DNA of 64,000 nucleotides from an uncultured Pseudomonas sp. (GCF_913774235.1 NZ_CAJYDW010000009.1:17281-81280); one strand, 5' to 3'; shown: positions 32,574 to 40,791, numbered from the stretch's first letter. The notes: generated by a model from the sequence alone, not told the origin. Numbers and translations are program-made.

Positions 32574-33253
32574 CGGCGGCGCCCCCAGTGCATGCGTTTC
32601 TCCAGATGGCCGGCGAGTGCCATCAGCGGCATGAAGATGAGCAGATAGCCAACGGTGGCGACGATCAGCGGGGTGGCGTTGCCCGAGAACGACAGGGCGG
32701 TCTGGGCTTCGTTGAGCAGTTCGGGCATGCCCACCACACTGCCGAGGGCGGTGTTCTTGGTGATGGCGATGGCCCGGTTGGTCAGCGGCGGTACGCACAG
32801 CCGCACCGCCTGCGGCAGTACCACCGCGGTCAGGGTCTGGGTCTGGGTGAGTCCGGTACTGCGCGCCACCTCCCATTGCCCGCGGGGAATGGCGCTGATG
32901 CCGGCCCAGAAGATCTCCTCGGCGAAGGCCGCGAGGATGAGCGTCAGGGTCAGCCAGATCACGCCGTAGGCCGAGAGCACCAGATTCAGGCTGGGCAGTC
33001 CGAAGAACAACAGCAGGATCACCGCCAGCGGAGGCACCGCGCGCAGGGCGTCGATCAGCAGCCGCAGCAGCTCGACGACCACGCGGTGGGCGACGAGCCT
33101 GAGCAGGGCCAGCGCCAGGCCCAGCAGCAGGCCGCTGCAGATGATGGCCACGGACAGCGATAGCGTCACCCAGGCACCCGCGAGCAGTTGCGGCAGATAG
33201 CGCAGGGCGATTCCCGGATCGAAGAACAGATGGAGGAAGCCGAGTGTGTCCAT
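32570..33253 (-). CDS. Polar amino acid-type ABC transporter permease (first)
   Basis: 227 aa. HisQ/GlnP-type permease with GAWVTLSLSVAIICSGLLLG, the EAA-like loop FAEEIFWAGISAIPRGQWEVARSTGL and VLPQAVRLCVPPLTNRAIAITKNTALG. It begins 5 bp after the ATPase stop codon. It is part of the cassette importer. Confidence 0.88.
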   Translation of the reverse strand: MDTLGFLHLFFDPGIALRYLPQLLAGAWVTLSLSVAIICSGLLLGLALALLRLVAHRVVVELLRLLIDALRAVPPLAVILLLFFGLPSLNLVLSAYGVIWLTLTLILAAFAEEIFWAGISAIPRGQWEVARSTGLTQTQTLTAVVLPQAVRLCVPPLTNRAIAITKNTALGSVVGMPELLNEAQTALSFSGNATPLIVATVGYLLIFMPLMALAGHLEKRMHWGRRR

Positions 33254-33258
33254 GGCGG

Positions 33259-33996
33259 TCAGAGTCCCTGGGCGAGAAAGCGATAGGCGGGATTGTCGGG
33301 GCCCTTGGCCAGCAATTCGGCCGGTGTACCCAGCTCGATGATTTCGCCGCCTTGCATGAAGGCGACGCGATCGGCGAATTCCCGGGTGAAACGCATCTCG
33401 TGGCTCACCACCAGTAGCGTCATCTGGGCCTGCTTGAGGTCCTGGATCGCCTGTTGCACCTCGCCCACCAACTCCGGATCGAGGGCCGAGGTCGGCTCGT
33501 CGAGCAGCATCAGCGAGGGGCCCAGCGCCAGGGCGCGGGCGATCGCCACGCGCTGCTGCTGGCCGCCGGAGAGCTGCGCGGGGTAGTGGGTGCGGCGCGC
33601 CGACAGGCCCAAGCGGTCCAGCTCGCGGTGGGCGATGCTGCGCGCCTCCTCGCGACTCTTCTTCTGCACTAGCCGCAGCGCCAACATGACGTTTTCCTCG
33701 GCGGTGAGGTGCGGATAGAGATTGAACTGCTGAAAGACCATGCCGATGCGCTGGCGCATCTGGTTCAGGTCGGTCTTGGGCGAGAGCAGGTTGGTGCCTT
33801 CCATGAGAATGGCCCCGTCCGTGGGCTCTTCCAGGCGATTGCAGCAGCGCAGCAGGGTCGATTTACCCGAGCCCGAGGGCCCGATCAGGAAGACCACCTC
33901 GCCCTTGGCCACCTTGAGGGTGACGTTCTTGAGGATCTGCTGATCGCCATAGGATTTGTACAGGGCCTGGATGTTAAGCAGGGGTTGTGCGCTCAT
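33259..33996 (-). CDS. Polar amino acid-type ABC transporter ATP-binding protein
   Basis: 245 aa, normal for GlnQ/HisP. Walker A GPSGSGKST near 39-47, signature LSGGQQQRVAIARAL, Walker B LMLLDEPTSALDPE and the switch His in VVSHEM. It lies 19 bp after the binding-protein gene and drives import of the cassette substrate. Confidence 0.92.
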   Translation of the reverse strand: MSAQPLLNIQALYKSYGDQQILKNVTLKVAKGEVVFLIGPSGSGKSTLLRCCNRLEEPTDGAILMEGTNLLSPKTDLNQMRQRIGMVFQQFNLYPHLTAEENVMLALRLVQKKSREEARSIAHRELDRLGLSARRTHYPAQLSGGQQQRVAIARALALGPSLMLLDEPTSALDPELVGEVQQAIQDLKQAQMTLLVVSHEMRFTREFADRVAFMQGGEIIELGTPAELLAKGPDNPAYRFLAQGL

Positions 33997-34015
33997 GGTC
34001 GATTCCTAGCGTGGA

Positions 34016-34855
34016 TCACTGGCAGGTCGACGGCAGGGGCGTCGGGTCGTAGTGGGCGAAGCCGACGGGGCCGACCCCGGGTTGTGGGGTGACCTCCAGG
34101 CTGCCCGCCGGCGGGGTGACGCCCAGCCACTTCTCATAGAGCTTGGCCGCGGTGCCGTCGCGCTTGATGCACTCGATGGCCTGCTCGATCTGGTTACGCA
34201 GGCCGGGGTCGCGGGTCGAGACGGCGTAGCTGTAGAACTTGCCGGTGGCGATCTTGAGTTCGGACAGTTGCAAGGTCGGCAGGCGCTTGGCGATGGTCAG
34301 CCCGGTCGCGGTATCGACCAGGGCAGCGGCGGCCCGGCCGGCCTGGACCGCCAGCGCGGCCTCGTTCAGCGAGCCGTAGGACTCCACGTTCCAGCCGTAC
34401 TCGCCGGCTTTGTCGCGGGCCCAGCGGTCGTAGGCGTTGCCCTTGTTGGTGGCGATGATCTGGCCGCGCAACTGGCTGAAATCGGTGATCCTGGGTTTGC
34501 TGCGCGGTTGCAGGAATTGCAGATCCGCGGACCACAGGCCTTCGGTGAAGGCGAAGCTCTGTGCCCGCTCCTCGGTCACCATCAGGGGCACCGACAGCAT
34601 GTCGTAGGCGCCGGCCTGGAAGGCCGGGATGAGATTGGTGAAGGGCAGCTTGTCGAGCGTGATGGGGCGTCCGAGGCGTTTGGCGATCTCCGCGGTCATG
34701 TCGACGCTCAGGCCTTCCACGCTGCCATCGAGGCGCGGCATCGCATAGGGCGGGGCATTGCCGTCCAGTGCGCTCTTGAGCGCATCGGCGGCGAAGGTCT
34801 GACAGGTCATGAACAGGGCGGCGAGACAGGCGGCAATCTGGGGAGCTGAGCGCAT
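34016..34855 (-). CDS. Polar amino acid-type ABC transporter substrate-binding protein
   Basis: 279 aa SBP_bac_3 protein with signal peptide (MRSAPQIAACLAALFMTCQTFA). Family segments are VEGLSVDMTAEIAKRLGRPITLDKLPFTNLIPAFQAGAYDM and MVTEERAQSFAFTE. The usual arginine-binding motif for the amino acid carboxylate is not obvious, so the ligand may not be a standard amino acid. An unusually long C-terminal tail (about 35 residues after EKWLGV) is rich in Pro and Gly and ends CQ. It follows the DUF4089 gene by 42 bp. Confidence 0.85.
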   Translation of the reverse strand: MRSAPQIAACLAALFMTCQTFAADALKSALDGNAPPYAMPRLDGSVEGLSVDMTAEIAKRLGRPITLDKLPFTNLIPAFQAGAYDMLSVPLMVTEERAQSFAFTEGLWSADLQFLQPRSKPRITDFSQLRGQIIATNKGNAYDRWARDKAGEYGWNVESYGSLNEAALAVQAGRAAAALVDTATGLTIAKRLPTLQLSELKIATGKFYSYAVSTRDPGLRNQIEQAIECIKRDGTAAKLYEKWLGVTPPAGSLEVTPQPGVGPVGFAHYDPTPLPSTCQ

Positions 34856-34897
34856 GATGATCTTCCTGAGCGGCTAAGGGAGCGAAGGGCAGGTGGT

Positions 34898-35128
34898 TTA
34901 AGGTTGCGGCGAGTTCGCGCTCGGCTCGATGAACTCATCGAGGGAGAACAGCGGCCCCTGGGTCTTGTCGTTGAGGCGGGGCAGACGGCGGCCGGCCTCG
35001 ACCGCGAGCAACAGGGCGCGCGCGAGGTGGCGGATTTCCGGGGTGTCGGGCGTGACTCCGGTGCAGTAGTGCCACAGGAGTTCGACCGTGCTCTCCAGGT
35101 CGGCCAGCGGGTAGGGGTTATCGGTCAT
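34898..35128 (-). CDS. AtzG-like small subunit (DUF4089), amidase partner
   Basis: 76 aa, with the helical segment ESTVELLWHYCTGVTPDTPEIRHLARALL that resembles DUF4089/AtzG-like proteins. AtzG binds and stabilises the amidase AtzE (1-carboxybiuret hydrolase of cyanurate degradation) much as GatC binds GatA. The gene overlaps the 3' end of the amidase by 11 bp, the expected organisation for such a pair. Identification is from length, position and weak motif resemblance. Confidence 0.65.
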   Translation of the reverse strand: MTDNPYPLADLESTVELLWHYCTGVTPDTPEIRHLARALLLAVEAGRRLPRLNDKTQGPLFSLDEFIEPSANSPQP

Positions 35129-36557
35129 GCTGGGGAACTCCCGGGTAGGCGAAGATGGGCGAGGTCATGCCGGCCGCCGTGGCACCGCGTTCCAGCGTGC
35201 GCGCGGCGCGCAGCAGCAGGTCTTCGCGGCAATAGCCGGCGGCGAGCTGGACCGCCACGGGCAGGCCGTTGGCGGCCAGGCCCAGGGGCAGCGATAGCGC
35301 CGGGTGGCCGGTCAGCGAAAAGGGGCTACCCGCCGAGCGGGTGGTGAAGGCCTCCACCGCGGCGGCATCGTCCAGGCGGGGCGCCGGGGCGAGGATGATG
35401 GGTAGCAACAGGATGTCGAACTGGCGAAAGAGCTCATCGGTGCGTGCCACGATCTGCCGGCGCAGGCGCAGGGCAGCGAGGTAATCGGCCGCCCGGAGGT
35501 AGAAGCCGCATTCCAGCTTTTCGCGCAGGGAGCGTCCCATCAGGTGACGGTGCTGCAGATAGTCCTGCTCGTGGATGGAAAAGCTTTCGCTGCGATTGAT
35601 CGGCAGGTTGATCGCCCGGTATTCGGCCGGTGCGATGGGCAGGGCGATGTCGACCACCTCGGCACCGGCGCGCCGGAACAGTTCGGCCGCCTGCTCCAGG
35701 GCTGCCTGGATGGACGGATGGGGGACCAGCTCGGCGGAAAGCTGGCTGATCAGGCCCACGCGTAAGCCGGTGATCGGCTGCTCCAATTGCGGCGCGGTCG
35801 GGGTAGCCGCCGCGGTCAAGCTGACGGGATCGGCGGGATCGTGACCGACCAGGGCGTCGTAGACCAGGGCGGCATCCGCCACCGAGCGGGTCAGGGGGCC
35901 TGGGGTATCGAAACTCCAGCAGTTGGGCATGATCCCGTGGCGACTGAGGCGGCCGAAGGTGGGCTTGAAGCCGACCACGCCGCAGGCGGCGGCCGGTAGC
36001 CGCACCGAGCCCCCGGTATCGGTGCCCAGCGAGAACAGCGCGGTGCCGGCGGCGACGCTGGCCGCCGAGCCGCTCGAAGAGCCGCCGGTATAGTGCGCCG
36101 TGTTCCAGGGGTTGCGGGCGGGCGGGACGGCCAGGTCGTCGTAGACGGCGCCCGTGCCGGTACCGTATTCCCAGGTGTTGAGCTTGCCGAGCAGGATCGC
36201 CCCGGCCGCTTGCAGGCGGGTGACCAGCGTGGCCTGCAGGTCCGGGTCGTGCCGCTGCGGGACGCGCGAGGCGGCGGTGGTGGGCAGGCCAGCGGTATAG
36301 AAGTTGTCCTTGACCGCGAAGGGGATGCCGTCCAACGGGCCGCGCAAGGTGCCTTGACTGGCCCGTTCATCGGCCGCCGCCGCGGCTCGTCGCGCCGCCT
36401 CGGCGTCATGGCGCAGATAGGCATGGACCTCCGCGTCGACGACGGTGAGGCGTGCCAGCATTCGCTCGGTGAGCTCGCCGGACGACAGGCGCCGGGTGGC
36501 GATGAGCCGCGCCGCTTCGGTGAGACTCAGGCTGGACAGGTCGGAGGGGGTCATCAT
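35118..36557 (-). CDS. AtzE-type amidase (amidase signature family)
   Basis: 479 aa. The amidase-signature triad is complete: Lys83 in PFAVKDNF, the cis-Ser in HYTGGSSSGSAA (Ser160) and nucleophile Ser184 in GTDTGGSVRLP. The start at 36557 (MMTPSD) follows AAGG; longer frames upstream are not supported. The coupled DUF4089 gene points to the AtzE/HpxY subgroup, which hydrolyses amide bonds of carboxybiuret- or ureide-like compounds. It follows the MFS gene by 32 bp within the TetR-controlled cassette. Exact substrate unknown. Confidence 0.85.
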   Translation of the reverse strand: MMTPSDLSSLSLTEAARLIATRRLSSGELTERMLARLTVVDAEVHAYLRHDAEAARRAAAAADERASQGTLRGPLDGIPFAVKDNFYTAGLPTTAASRVPQRHDPDLQATLVTRLQAAGAILLGKLNTWEYGTGTGAVYDDLAVPPARNPWNTAHYTGGSSSGSAASVAAGTALFSLGTDTGGSVRLPAAACGVVGFKPTFGRLSRHGIMPNCWSFDTPGPLTRSVADAALVYDALVGHDPADPVSLTAAATPTAPQLEQPITGLRVGLISQLSAELVPHPSIQAALEQAAELFRRAGAEVVDIALPIAPAEYRAINLPINRSESFSIHEQDYLQHRHLMGRSLREKLECGFYLRAADYLAALRLRRQIVARTDELFRQFDILLLPIILAPAPRLDDAAAVEAFTTRSAGSPFSLTGHPALSLPLGLAANGLPVAVQLAAGYCREDLLLRAARTLERGATAAGMTSPIFAYPGVPQHDR

Positions 36558-36589
36558 GGGCAACCTTGCGTACCGAGAGAGGGAAAGGG

Positions 36590-38008
36590 TCAGGCTTTCT
36601 TGGGTGAACCGGCGCCGCTCACGACGGCGCCGGCATCGGGGGCGAGCGACAGGAACAGCCAGCCGGACAGGGCGGTGAGCGCAGCGACGGCGAGCATCGC
36701 GCCGGACATGGCCGTGGCCGGTAGCGTCAGGCCCAGTTGCTGCAACTGGCTGACCAGTACCGCCGCCACCGAGATGCCCAGGCCCATGGCCAGTTGCTGA
36801 CCGACGCTCCCCAGGGCGGTGCTCGCGCTCTGCCGGGACTTGGGAATCTCCGCGTACATCAGGGTGTTGATCGCATTGAATTGCAGCGAGCGACTCACGC
36901 CGAACACCAGGACCACCAGCACCAGTAGCGGCAACGGGGTATTGGCGGTGCAGCCGGCGAGTAGCACCATCGTCAGCACGGCGAGGACCGCGTTGCCGGC
37001 CAGGGTTCGGCGGAAACCGTAGCGACCCAGCACCAGGCGCATCAGCGGCTTCAGCAGCAGAGCACTCAGCGCTATGCACAGGACCACCCAGCCGGCGCGG
37101 GCGGCGGACCAGCCAAAACCCAGTTGCAACTGGAGCTGCAGGAGGAACGGCAGGGCATTCAGGCCCAGGCGCGAAAGGCCGCCGGCGCAGAAGGCCGTGC
37201 GGAACAACGGCAGCCGCAGCAGGCTCGGGTCGAGTACGGGGGTGGCGCAGCGGCGGAAATGGCGTACCGCCAGCAGCAGCGCGACGGTCATCACGAGCAG
37301 CAGTGCGGCTAGCTGTTCGGCGTTCAGGAAACGGTGCACCAGCTGTTCGAGCAGCAGTTGTGCGGCGCCCAGCACCAGGGCGCAGTAGAGGAACCCCCAG
37401 CTGTCGAAGCGCTGCGCCGGGCGAGGTTCATCGGCGGGCAGCAGGCGGGCGGCGAGTATCAGCCCGGCGAGGCCGAAGGGCAGCTTGACCGCGAACACCC
37501 ACGGCCAACTGGCATAGGTGACCAGATAGCCGCCGACCAGCGGCCCGAGGATAGGTCCGACCAGGGCGGGCATGGACATCCAGGCGATGGCCGCTGCCAA
37601 CTGCGCGGGTGGCGCATTGCGGATCAGCAGCAAGCGCCCCACCGGGGTCATCAGGGCACCGGCGATGGCCTGCAGGATCCGCATGGCGACCAGGGTCGAC
37701 AGATTGGGGGCCAGGGCGGCGCCCAGGGAGGTGACCATGAAGGCGACCATGGCGCCGAGGAACAGCCGCTTGGCGCCGAAGCGATCCGCCAGCCAGCCGC
37801 TGGCCGGAATCGTCGCGGCCATGACCATCAGGTACAGCGACACGGTCAGGTTGACGCTGAGGACGGGCACGCCGAAATCCGCGGCGATGGCCGGCAGGGC
37901 CGCGACGAGGATGGTGCTGTCCAGCGTCTCCATGAGGAAGGCCGCGGAGAGCGCCAGCGACAGCAGGAGCAGGCGCCGCTCATCCGGCGCAGCGGTCGTG
38001 CGGGACAT
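36590..38008 (-). CDS. MFS transporter, DHA2 (14-TM) family
   Basis: 472 aa. It opens ALSAAFLMETLDSTILVAALPAIAADFG, the classic DHA2 first helix, with motif A in WLADRFGAKRLFLGAM. It starts 2 bp after the stop codon of the second deacetylase-family gene. DHA2 proteins usually export drugs or toxic compounds; within this cassette it may export the substrate or a by-product, or act as a second importer. Confidence 0.87.
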   Translation of the reverse strand: MSRTTAAPDERRLLLLSLALSAAFLMETLDSTILVAALPAIAADFGVPVLSVNLTVSLYLMVMAATIPASGWLADRFGAKRLFLGAMVAFMVTSLGAALAPNLSTLVAMRILQAIAGALMTPVGRLLLIRNAPPAQLAAAIAWMSMPALVGPILGPLVGGYLVTYASWPWVFAVKLPFGLAGLILAARLLPADEPRPAQRFDSWGFLYCALVLGAAQLLLEQLVHRFLNAEQLAALLLVMTVALLLAVRHFRRCATPVLDPSLLRLPLFRTAFCAGGLSRLGLNALPFLLQLQLQLGFGWSAARAGWVVLCIALSALLLKPLMRLVLGRYGFRRTLAGNAVLAVLTMVLLAGCTANTPLPLLVLVVLVFGVSRSLQFNAINTLMYAEIPKSRQSASTALGSVGQQLAMGLGISVAAVLVSQLQQLGLTLPATAMSGAMLAVAALTALSGWLFLSLAPDAGAVVSGAGSPKKA

Positions 38009-38010
38009 GG

Positions 38011-38943
38011 TCAGAGATTCCGGCTCGCGGTGACGATCTGGGGGACGGTCACGCTCGCCGTCCCCGGCAAGGCGAACAACTGTTCCAGCAGGTGCTCGAA
38101 GGCGGCGATCCGATAGGGCTGCCCCATCAGCCAAGGCGAGAGATTGAGCGTGAGCAGGCGTCCCTGACCGCTGTCCTCGGCCTCCCGGAGCAGGCGCTGC
38201 GCCGCCCCGATGAGGGCGTCGAGAAATTCGTCGAGGCGATAGTGACGGTTCGCCAGCAACTCGCGGTCGGACAGCTCGTAACTGCTGGGCAGCGAGAGGA
38301 TCGACCCGGCGTCCGTGGCGAAGCGATAGGGCGCCTCGTCGTTGCCCCAGTCGGCCATGGCCAGGATGCCGGCTTCGCGCAGCAGGCGCGGCGTCCGGGT
38401 GGACTGCGACCAGGACGGCGAATGCCAGGCCACCGGGCTGATGCCGCGGGCGCTGAAGAGCGCCAGCGCCTCGGCGATCATCTCGCGCTCCGCCGCTTCG
38501 CTGAGGCCTTCGTGGTGAATGGCCGCGGCATCCAGCCCGGCGGCCACGATCTCCAGGCCGTCGTCGAGCAGATGGTCCAGCAGGATCGGATAGCGCTCGG
38601 CGACCCGCGCATTGAGAAAGGCCGAGGCGCTGACCTTGCGTTCCGACAGCGCATCGAGCAGACGATAGACGCCGATGCGATTGCCATAGTCGCGCTGGGT
38701 GTAGGTCTGGGTGTCCGGCCAGGGGCGGCTTGGGGCGCCCACCGGCAGGAACGGCGTGCCGCTCATGTCGAGGGGGAACCATTCGATGGCCAACTGCAGC
38801 CAGATGCCCAGGCGGACGCCTTCCGGCCAGCGCAGCCGTTCGCCCGCCCAGGTGTCGCGCCAGGCATAGAAGTCGTGATCCATGCGGCCCTGCGGATAGG
38901 CCGGGCGTACCAGGTAGTCGTCGCCTACGGGTTTGATCGTCAT
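38011..38943 (-). CDS. Polysaccharide deacetylase (CE4)/PuuE-like hydrolase, paralog 2
   Basis: 310 aa, no signal peptide. It carries the PuuE-type motif QRDYGNRIGVYRLLDAL near residue 90 and a C-terminal segment with LTLNLSPWLMGQPYRI. The family includes the allantoinase PuuE and other cytoplasmic cyclic-amide hydrolases rather than cell-wall deacetylases. The ATG at 38943 shares one base with the stop codon of paralog 1 (TGATG), so the two are translationally coupled. It is about as diverged from paralog 1 as separate subunits or separate steps would be. Confidence 0.8.
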   Translation of the reverse strand: MTIKPVGDDYLVRPAYPQGRMDHDFYAWRDTWAGERLRWPEGVRLGIWLQLAIEWFPLDMSGTPFLPVGAPSRPWPDTQTYTQRDYGNRIGVYRLLDALSERKVSASAFLNARVAERYPILLDHLLDDGLEIVAAGLDAAAIHHEGLSEAAEREMIAEALALFSARGISPVAWHSPSWSQSTRTPRLLREAGILAMADWGNDEAPYRFATDAGSILSLPSSYELSDRELLANRHYRLDEFLDALIGAAQRLLREAEDSGQGRLLTLNLSPWLMGQPYRIAAFEHLLEQLFALPGTASVTVPQIVTASRNL

Positions 38944-39872
38944 CAATAGGCTCCTCTCAGGGTGGCCAGCCAGGCGACCATCCGCTCGTAGTGGTGGGCG
39001 TAGTACCAATCGGCGATTTCCCGGGCCGTGGGGTACCAGACCCGGTCGTGGGACTGGACGTAGTCGAGAAAGCGCGCGAAGGCCTCGATCCGGTGCGGCT
39101 GGCCGAGCACGAAGGGATGCATGGCGAAGCACATGACCCGGGCGTTTTCCGCCCCTTCGGCATAGAGCCGGTCGAACTGCGCCCGCAGGGCGGCGAACAT
39201 CTCGCCCACCGGCATGTTCTGCCAGTACGCCATGGGGATGTCGTTCATCTCGATGGAGTAGGGAATGGAGATGAGTCGTCCGTTGGGCACGTCGAGCGGC
39301 AACGGCTGATCGTCGTGGAAATAGTCCAGGGTGTAGCGCACCCCTTCCTCGGCGAGGATCTGCTGGGTGTGCAGATCGGGGGTGATCGCCGGGGTCAGCC
39401 AGCCATCCAGGGTCTGCCCGACGCGCGCCAGCGACTCGCGGGACTCGATCACCACCTGCCGTTGTTGCTCGGGGGAGAGGCCATAGAAGTAGCGGGAGTT
39501 GTAGATGCCATGGCTGAACAGCTCCCAGTCCAGCTCCAGGCAGCGCTCCACGATCTCGGGATGGTGATCGCAGACGGCGACCGACAGCGATACCGAGCCG
39601 CGCAGGCCACGGATGGCCATTTCATTGGCGATCCGGCGAAAGCCCACGCGATTGCCATAGTCGCGCAAGCCGTAGTTCAGTACGTCCGGCGTGACGCGCG
39701 GCCAACTGGTGCGATTGGGATTCAGCGGCGGCAGCCATTCGTAGAATTCGATGTTCGGTGCGATCCAGAACGCCAGCTGGGCCTGGTCCGGCAATTCCAG
39801 CCTGGGCCGACCGCGCATCGGGGCGTAGCGGTAATGCCCGGTGTCGCGGGGGCGCGGTGTAGGGGTCGACAT
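38943..39872 (-). CDS. Polysaccharide deacetylase (CE4)/PuuE-like hydrolase, paralog 1
   Basis: 309 aa; the ATG at 39872 is chosen for the CTGGAG ribosome-binding site, and an in-frame ATG 21 bp upstream is less likely. The core contains LRDYGNRVGFRRIANEM, VAVCDHHPEIVERCLELDWELFSHG and FAMHPFVLGQPHRIEAF, as in PuuE/allantoinase-type and other cytoplasmic CE4-fold hydrolases. It is the first gene of the minus-strand cassette, divergent from tetR. Ring opening of a cyclic ureide or amide before the amidase step is a reasonable inference, not shown. Confidence 0.82.
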   Translation of the reverse strand: MSTPTPRPRDTGHYRYAPMRGRPRLELPDQAQLAFWIAPNIEFYEWLPPLNPNRTSWPRVTPDVLNYGLRDYGNRVGFRRIANEMAIRGLRGSVSLSVAVCDHHPEIVERCLELDWELFSHGIYNSRYFYGLSPEQQRQVVIESRESLARVGQTLDGWLTPAITPDLHTQQILAEEGVRYTLDYFHDDQPLPLDVPNGRLISIPYSIEMNDIPMAYWQNMPVGEMFAALRAQFDRLYAEGAENARVMCFAMHPFVLGQPHRIEAFARFLDYVQSHDRVWYPTAREIADWYYAHHYERMVAWLATLRGAY

Positions 39873-39893
39873 GGCGAGCTCCAGATTTCTCAA

Positions 39894-39927
39894 AAAAGCA
39901 TTTCAAATGAATTTTTGAAATAGCTTT
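39894..39927. promoter_or_regulatory. Candidate TetR operator in the divergent promoter
   Basis: TTTCAAA-TGAATT-TTTGAAA at 39901-39920 is a perfect 7-bp dyad; outside it AAAAAGCA and TAGCTTTT extend the symmetry with one base of slippage. It lies 29 bp upstream of the first cassette gene and about 100 bp upstream of tetR, in an AT-rich patch unlike the surrounding DNA. A TetR dimer bound here would block the cassette promoter. Confidence 0.65.
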
Positions 39928-40017
39928 TAGATATACTCATAGCGCCCCGTGGTGGCAATGGGACATGTCGTCTTTGGCTAGTTATGGCGCAAACAGTTAA
40001 GAGGTGGAGAAACCGGC

Positions 40018-40713
40018 ATGAACGATGAAGCTAGAGCGTCCGGCGGCGAAGGCGAGGCCCTTGCCAAAGGCGAGCAGACCCGCCATGCCATCCTCGATGC
40101 GGCCAAGGAAGTCGTCGCCCGCAAGGGCCCCAGCGGCGCCAAGATCAAGGACATCACCGAGGCCTGTGGGGTGAACGTGGCCGCGGTCAACTACTACTTC
40201 CAGTCCAAGGACGAACTGGTCCGGCTGGCATCCCAGGAAATCACCCGAGTGGTGAACCAGGCGCGGCTCGAACGGCTGGATGCCTTGGAGGCCCGCGCCG
40301 CCGGCGCGGCGCTGACCGCGCGCGAGATCCTCGAAGCCCTGATCCTGCCCGTGCACGACGTCGCGCGGGCGCAGGATGGTGGCAGCCTCTACGTCCGCAA
40401 CGTCTTTCAGATGCGGGTGGATGCCCGTGCGGCCTACGATGGCTTCCGCCTCAATCAGCACGTGGCCCAGCGCTTCATCACCGCCATCATCCGGACCTTC
40501 CCGCGGCTGACCCGCGAACAGGCCATCTGGCGCTACGAGCTGGCCCGCGGTGGCGCCATCCATCTGCTGGCGAATCTGGATCCCCTGTCGCGGCGCTTCG
40601 AACTCCTGGCGTCGGCCGAGGAGCACGAGCTGCCGCCGATCCCCAGTTATCAGCTGGATACCGTCCAGATCGACCGCATCATCGACACTATCTTGGAAGG
40701 CTTCACCGGCTAG
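40018..40713 (+). CDS. TetR-family transcriptional regulator
   Basis: 231 aa. The N-terminal HTH is well formed: ILDAAKEVVARKGPSGAKIKDITEACGVNVAAVNYYFQSKDELV. The C-terminal domain (from about 80) is of the CecR/DUF1956-like type by general appearance (FQMRVDARAAYDGF...). AGGTGG precedes the ATG. Divergent from the hydrolase/amidase/importer cassette and the likely local repressor. Its stop is followed within 25 bp by the orphan metallophosphoesterase 3' end. Confidence 0.9.
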   Translation: MNDEARASGGEGEALAKGEQTRHAILDAAKEVVARKGPSGAKIKDITEACGVNVAAVNYYFQSKDELVRLASQEITRVVNQARLERLDALEARAAGAALTAREILEALILPVHDVARAQDGGSLYVRNVFQMRVDARAAYDGFRLNQHVAQRFITAIIRTFPRLTREQAIWRYELARGGAIHLLANLDPLSRRFELLASAEEHELPPIPSYQLDTVQIDRIIDTILEGFTG

Positions 40714-40734
40714 TTAGCGAGGGCGCGCGCTGCG

Positions 40735-40791
40735 CTGCTGAAGTTCGGCGCGCCGAGTGAGATCACGCTGATCCGGTTGCGGCGGGGGTAG
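40735..40791 (+). pseudogene. Orphan 3' end of a metallophosphoesterase gene
   Basis: The reading frame LLKFGAPSEITLIRLRRG followed by TAG reproduces the C-terminus of the metallophosphoesterase at 29090-30208 (FGAPSEITLIRLRRG then TGA). Over 40744-40788 versus 30161-30205 there are 4 differences in 45 bases, and all four are synonymous (AGC/AGT, ACC/ACG, AGG/CGG, GGC/GGG). Nothing upstream resembles the rest of that gene. The piece is thus a remnant of another allele of the same gene end, 10,583 bp away in direct orientation. Confidence 0.8.

Noticed and set aside
30209..40734. Prophage or transposon carrying the cassette
   Set aside because: No integrase, transposase, terminal inverted repeats or phage genes seen; the flanking gene-end duplication is reported instead without naming an element type.
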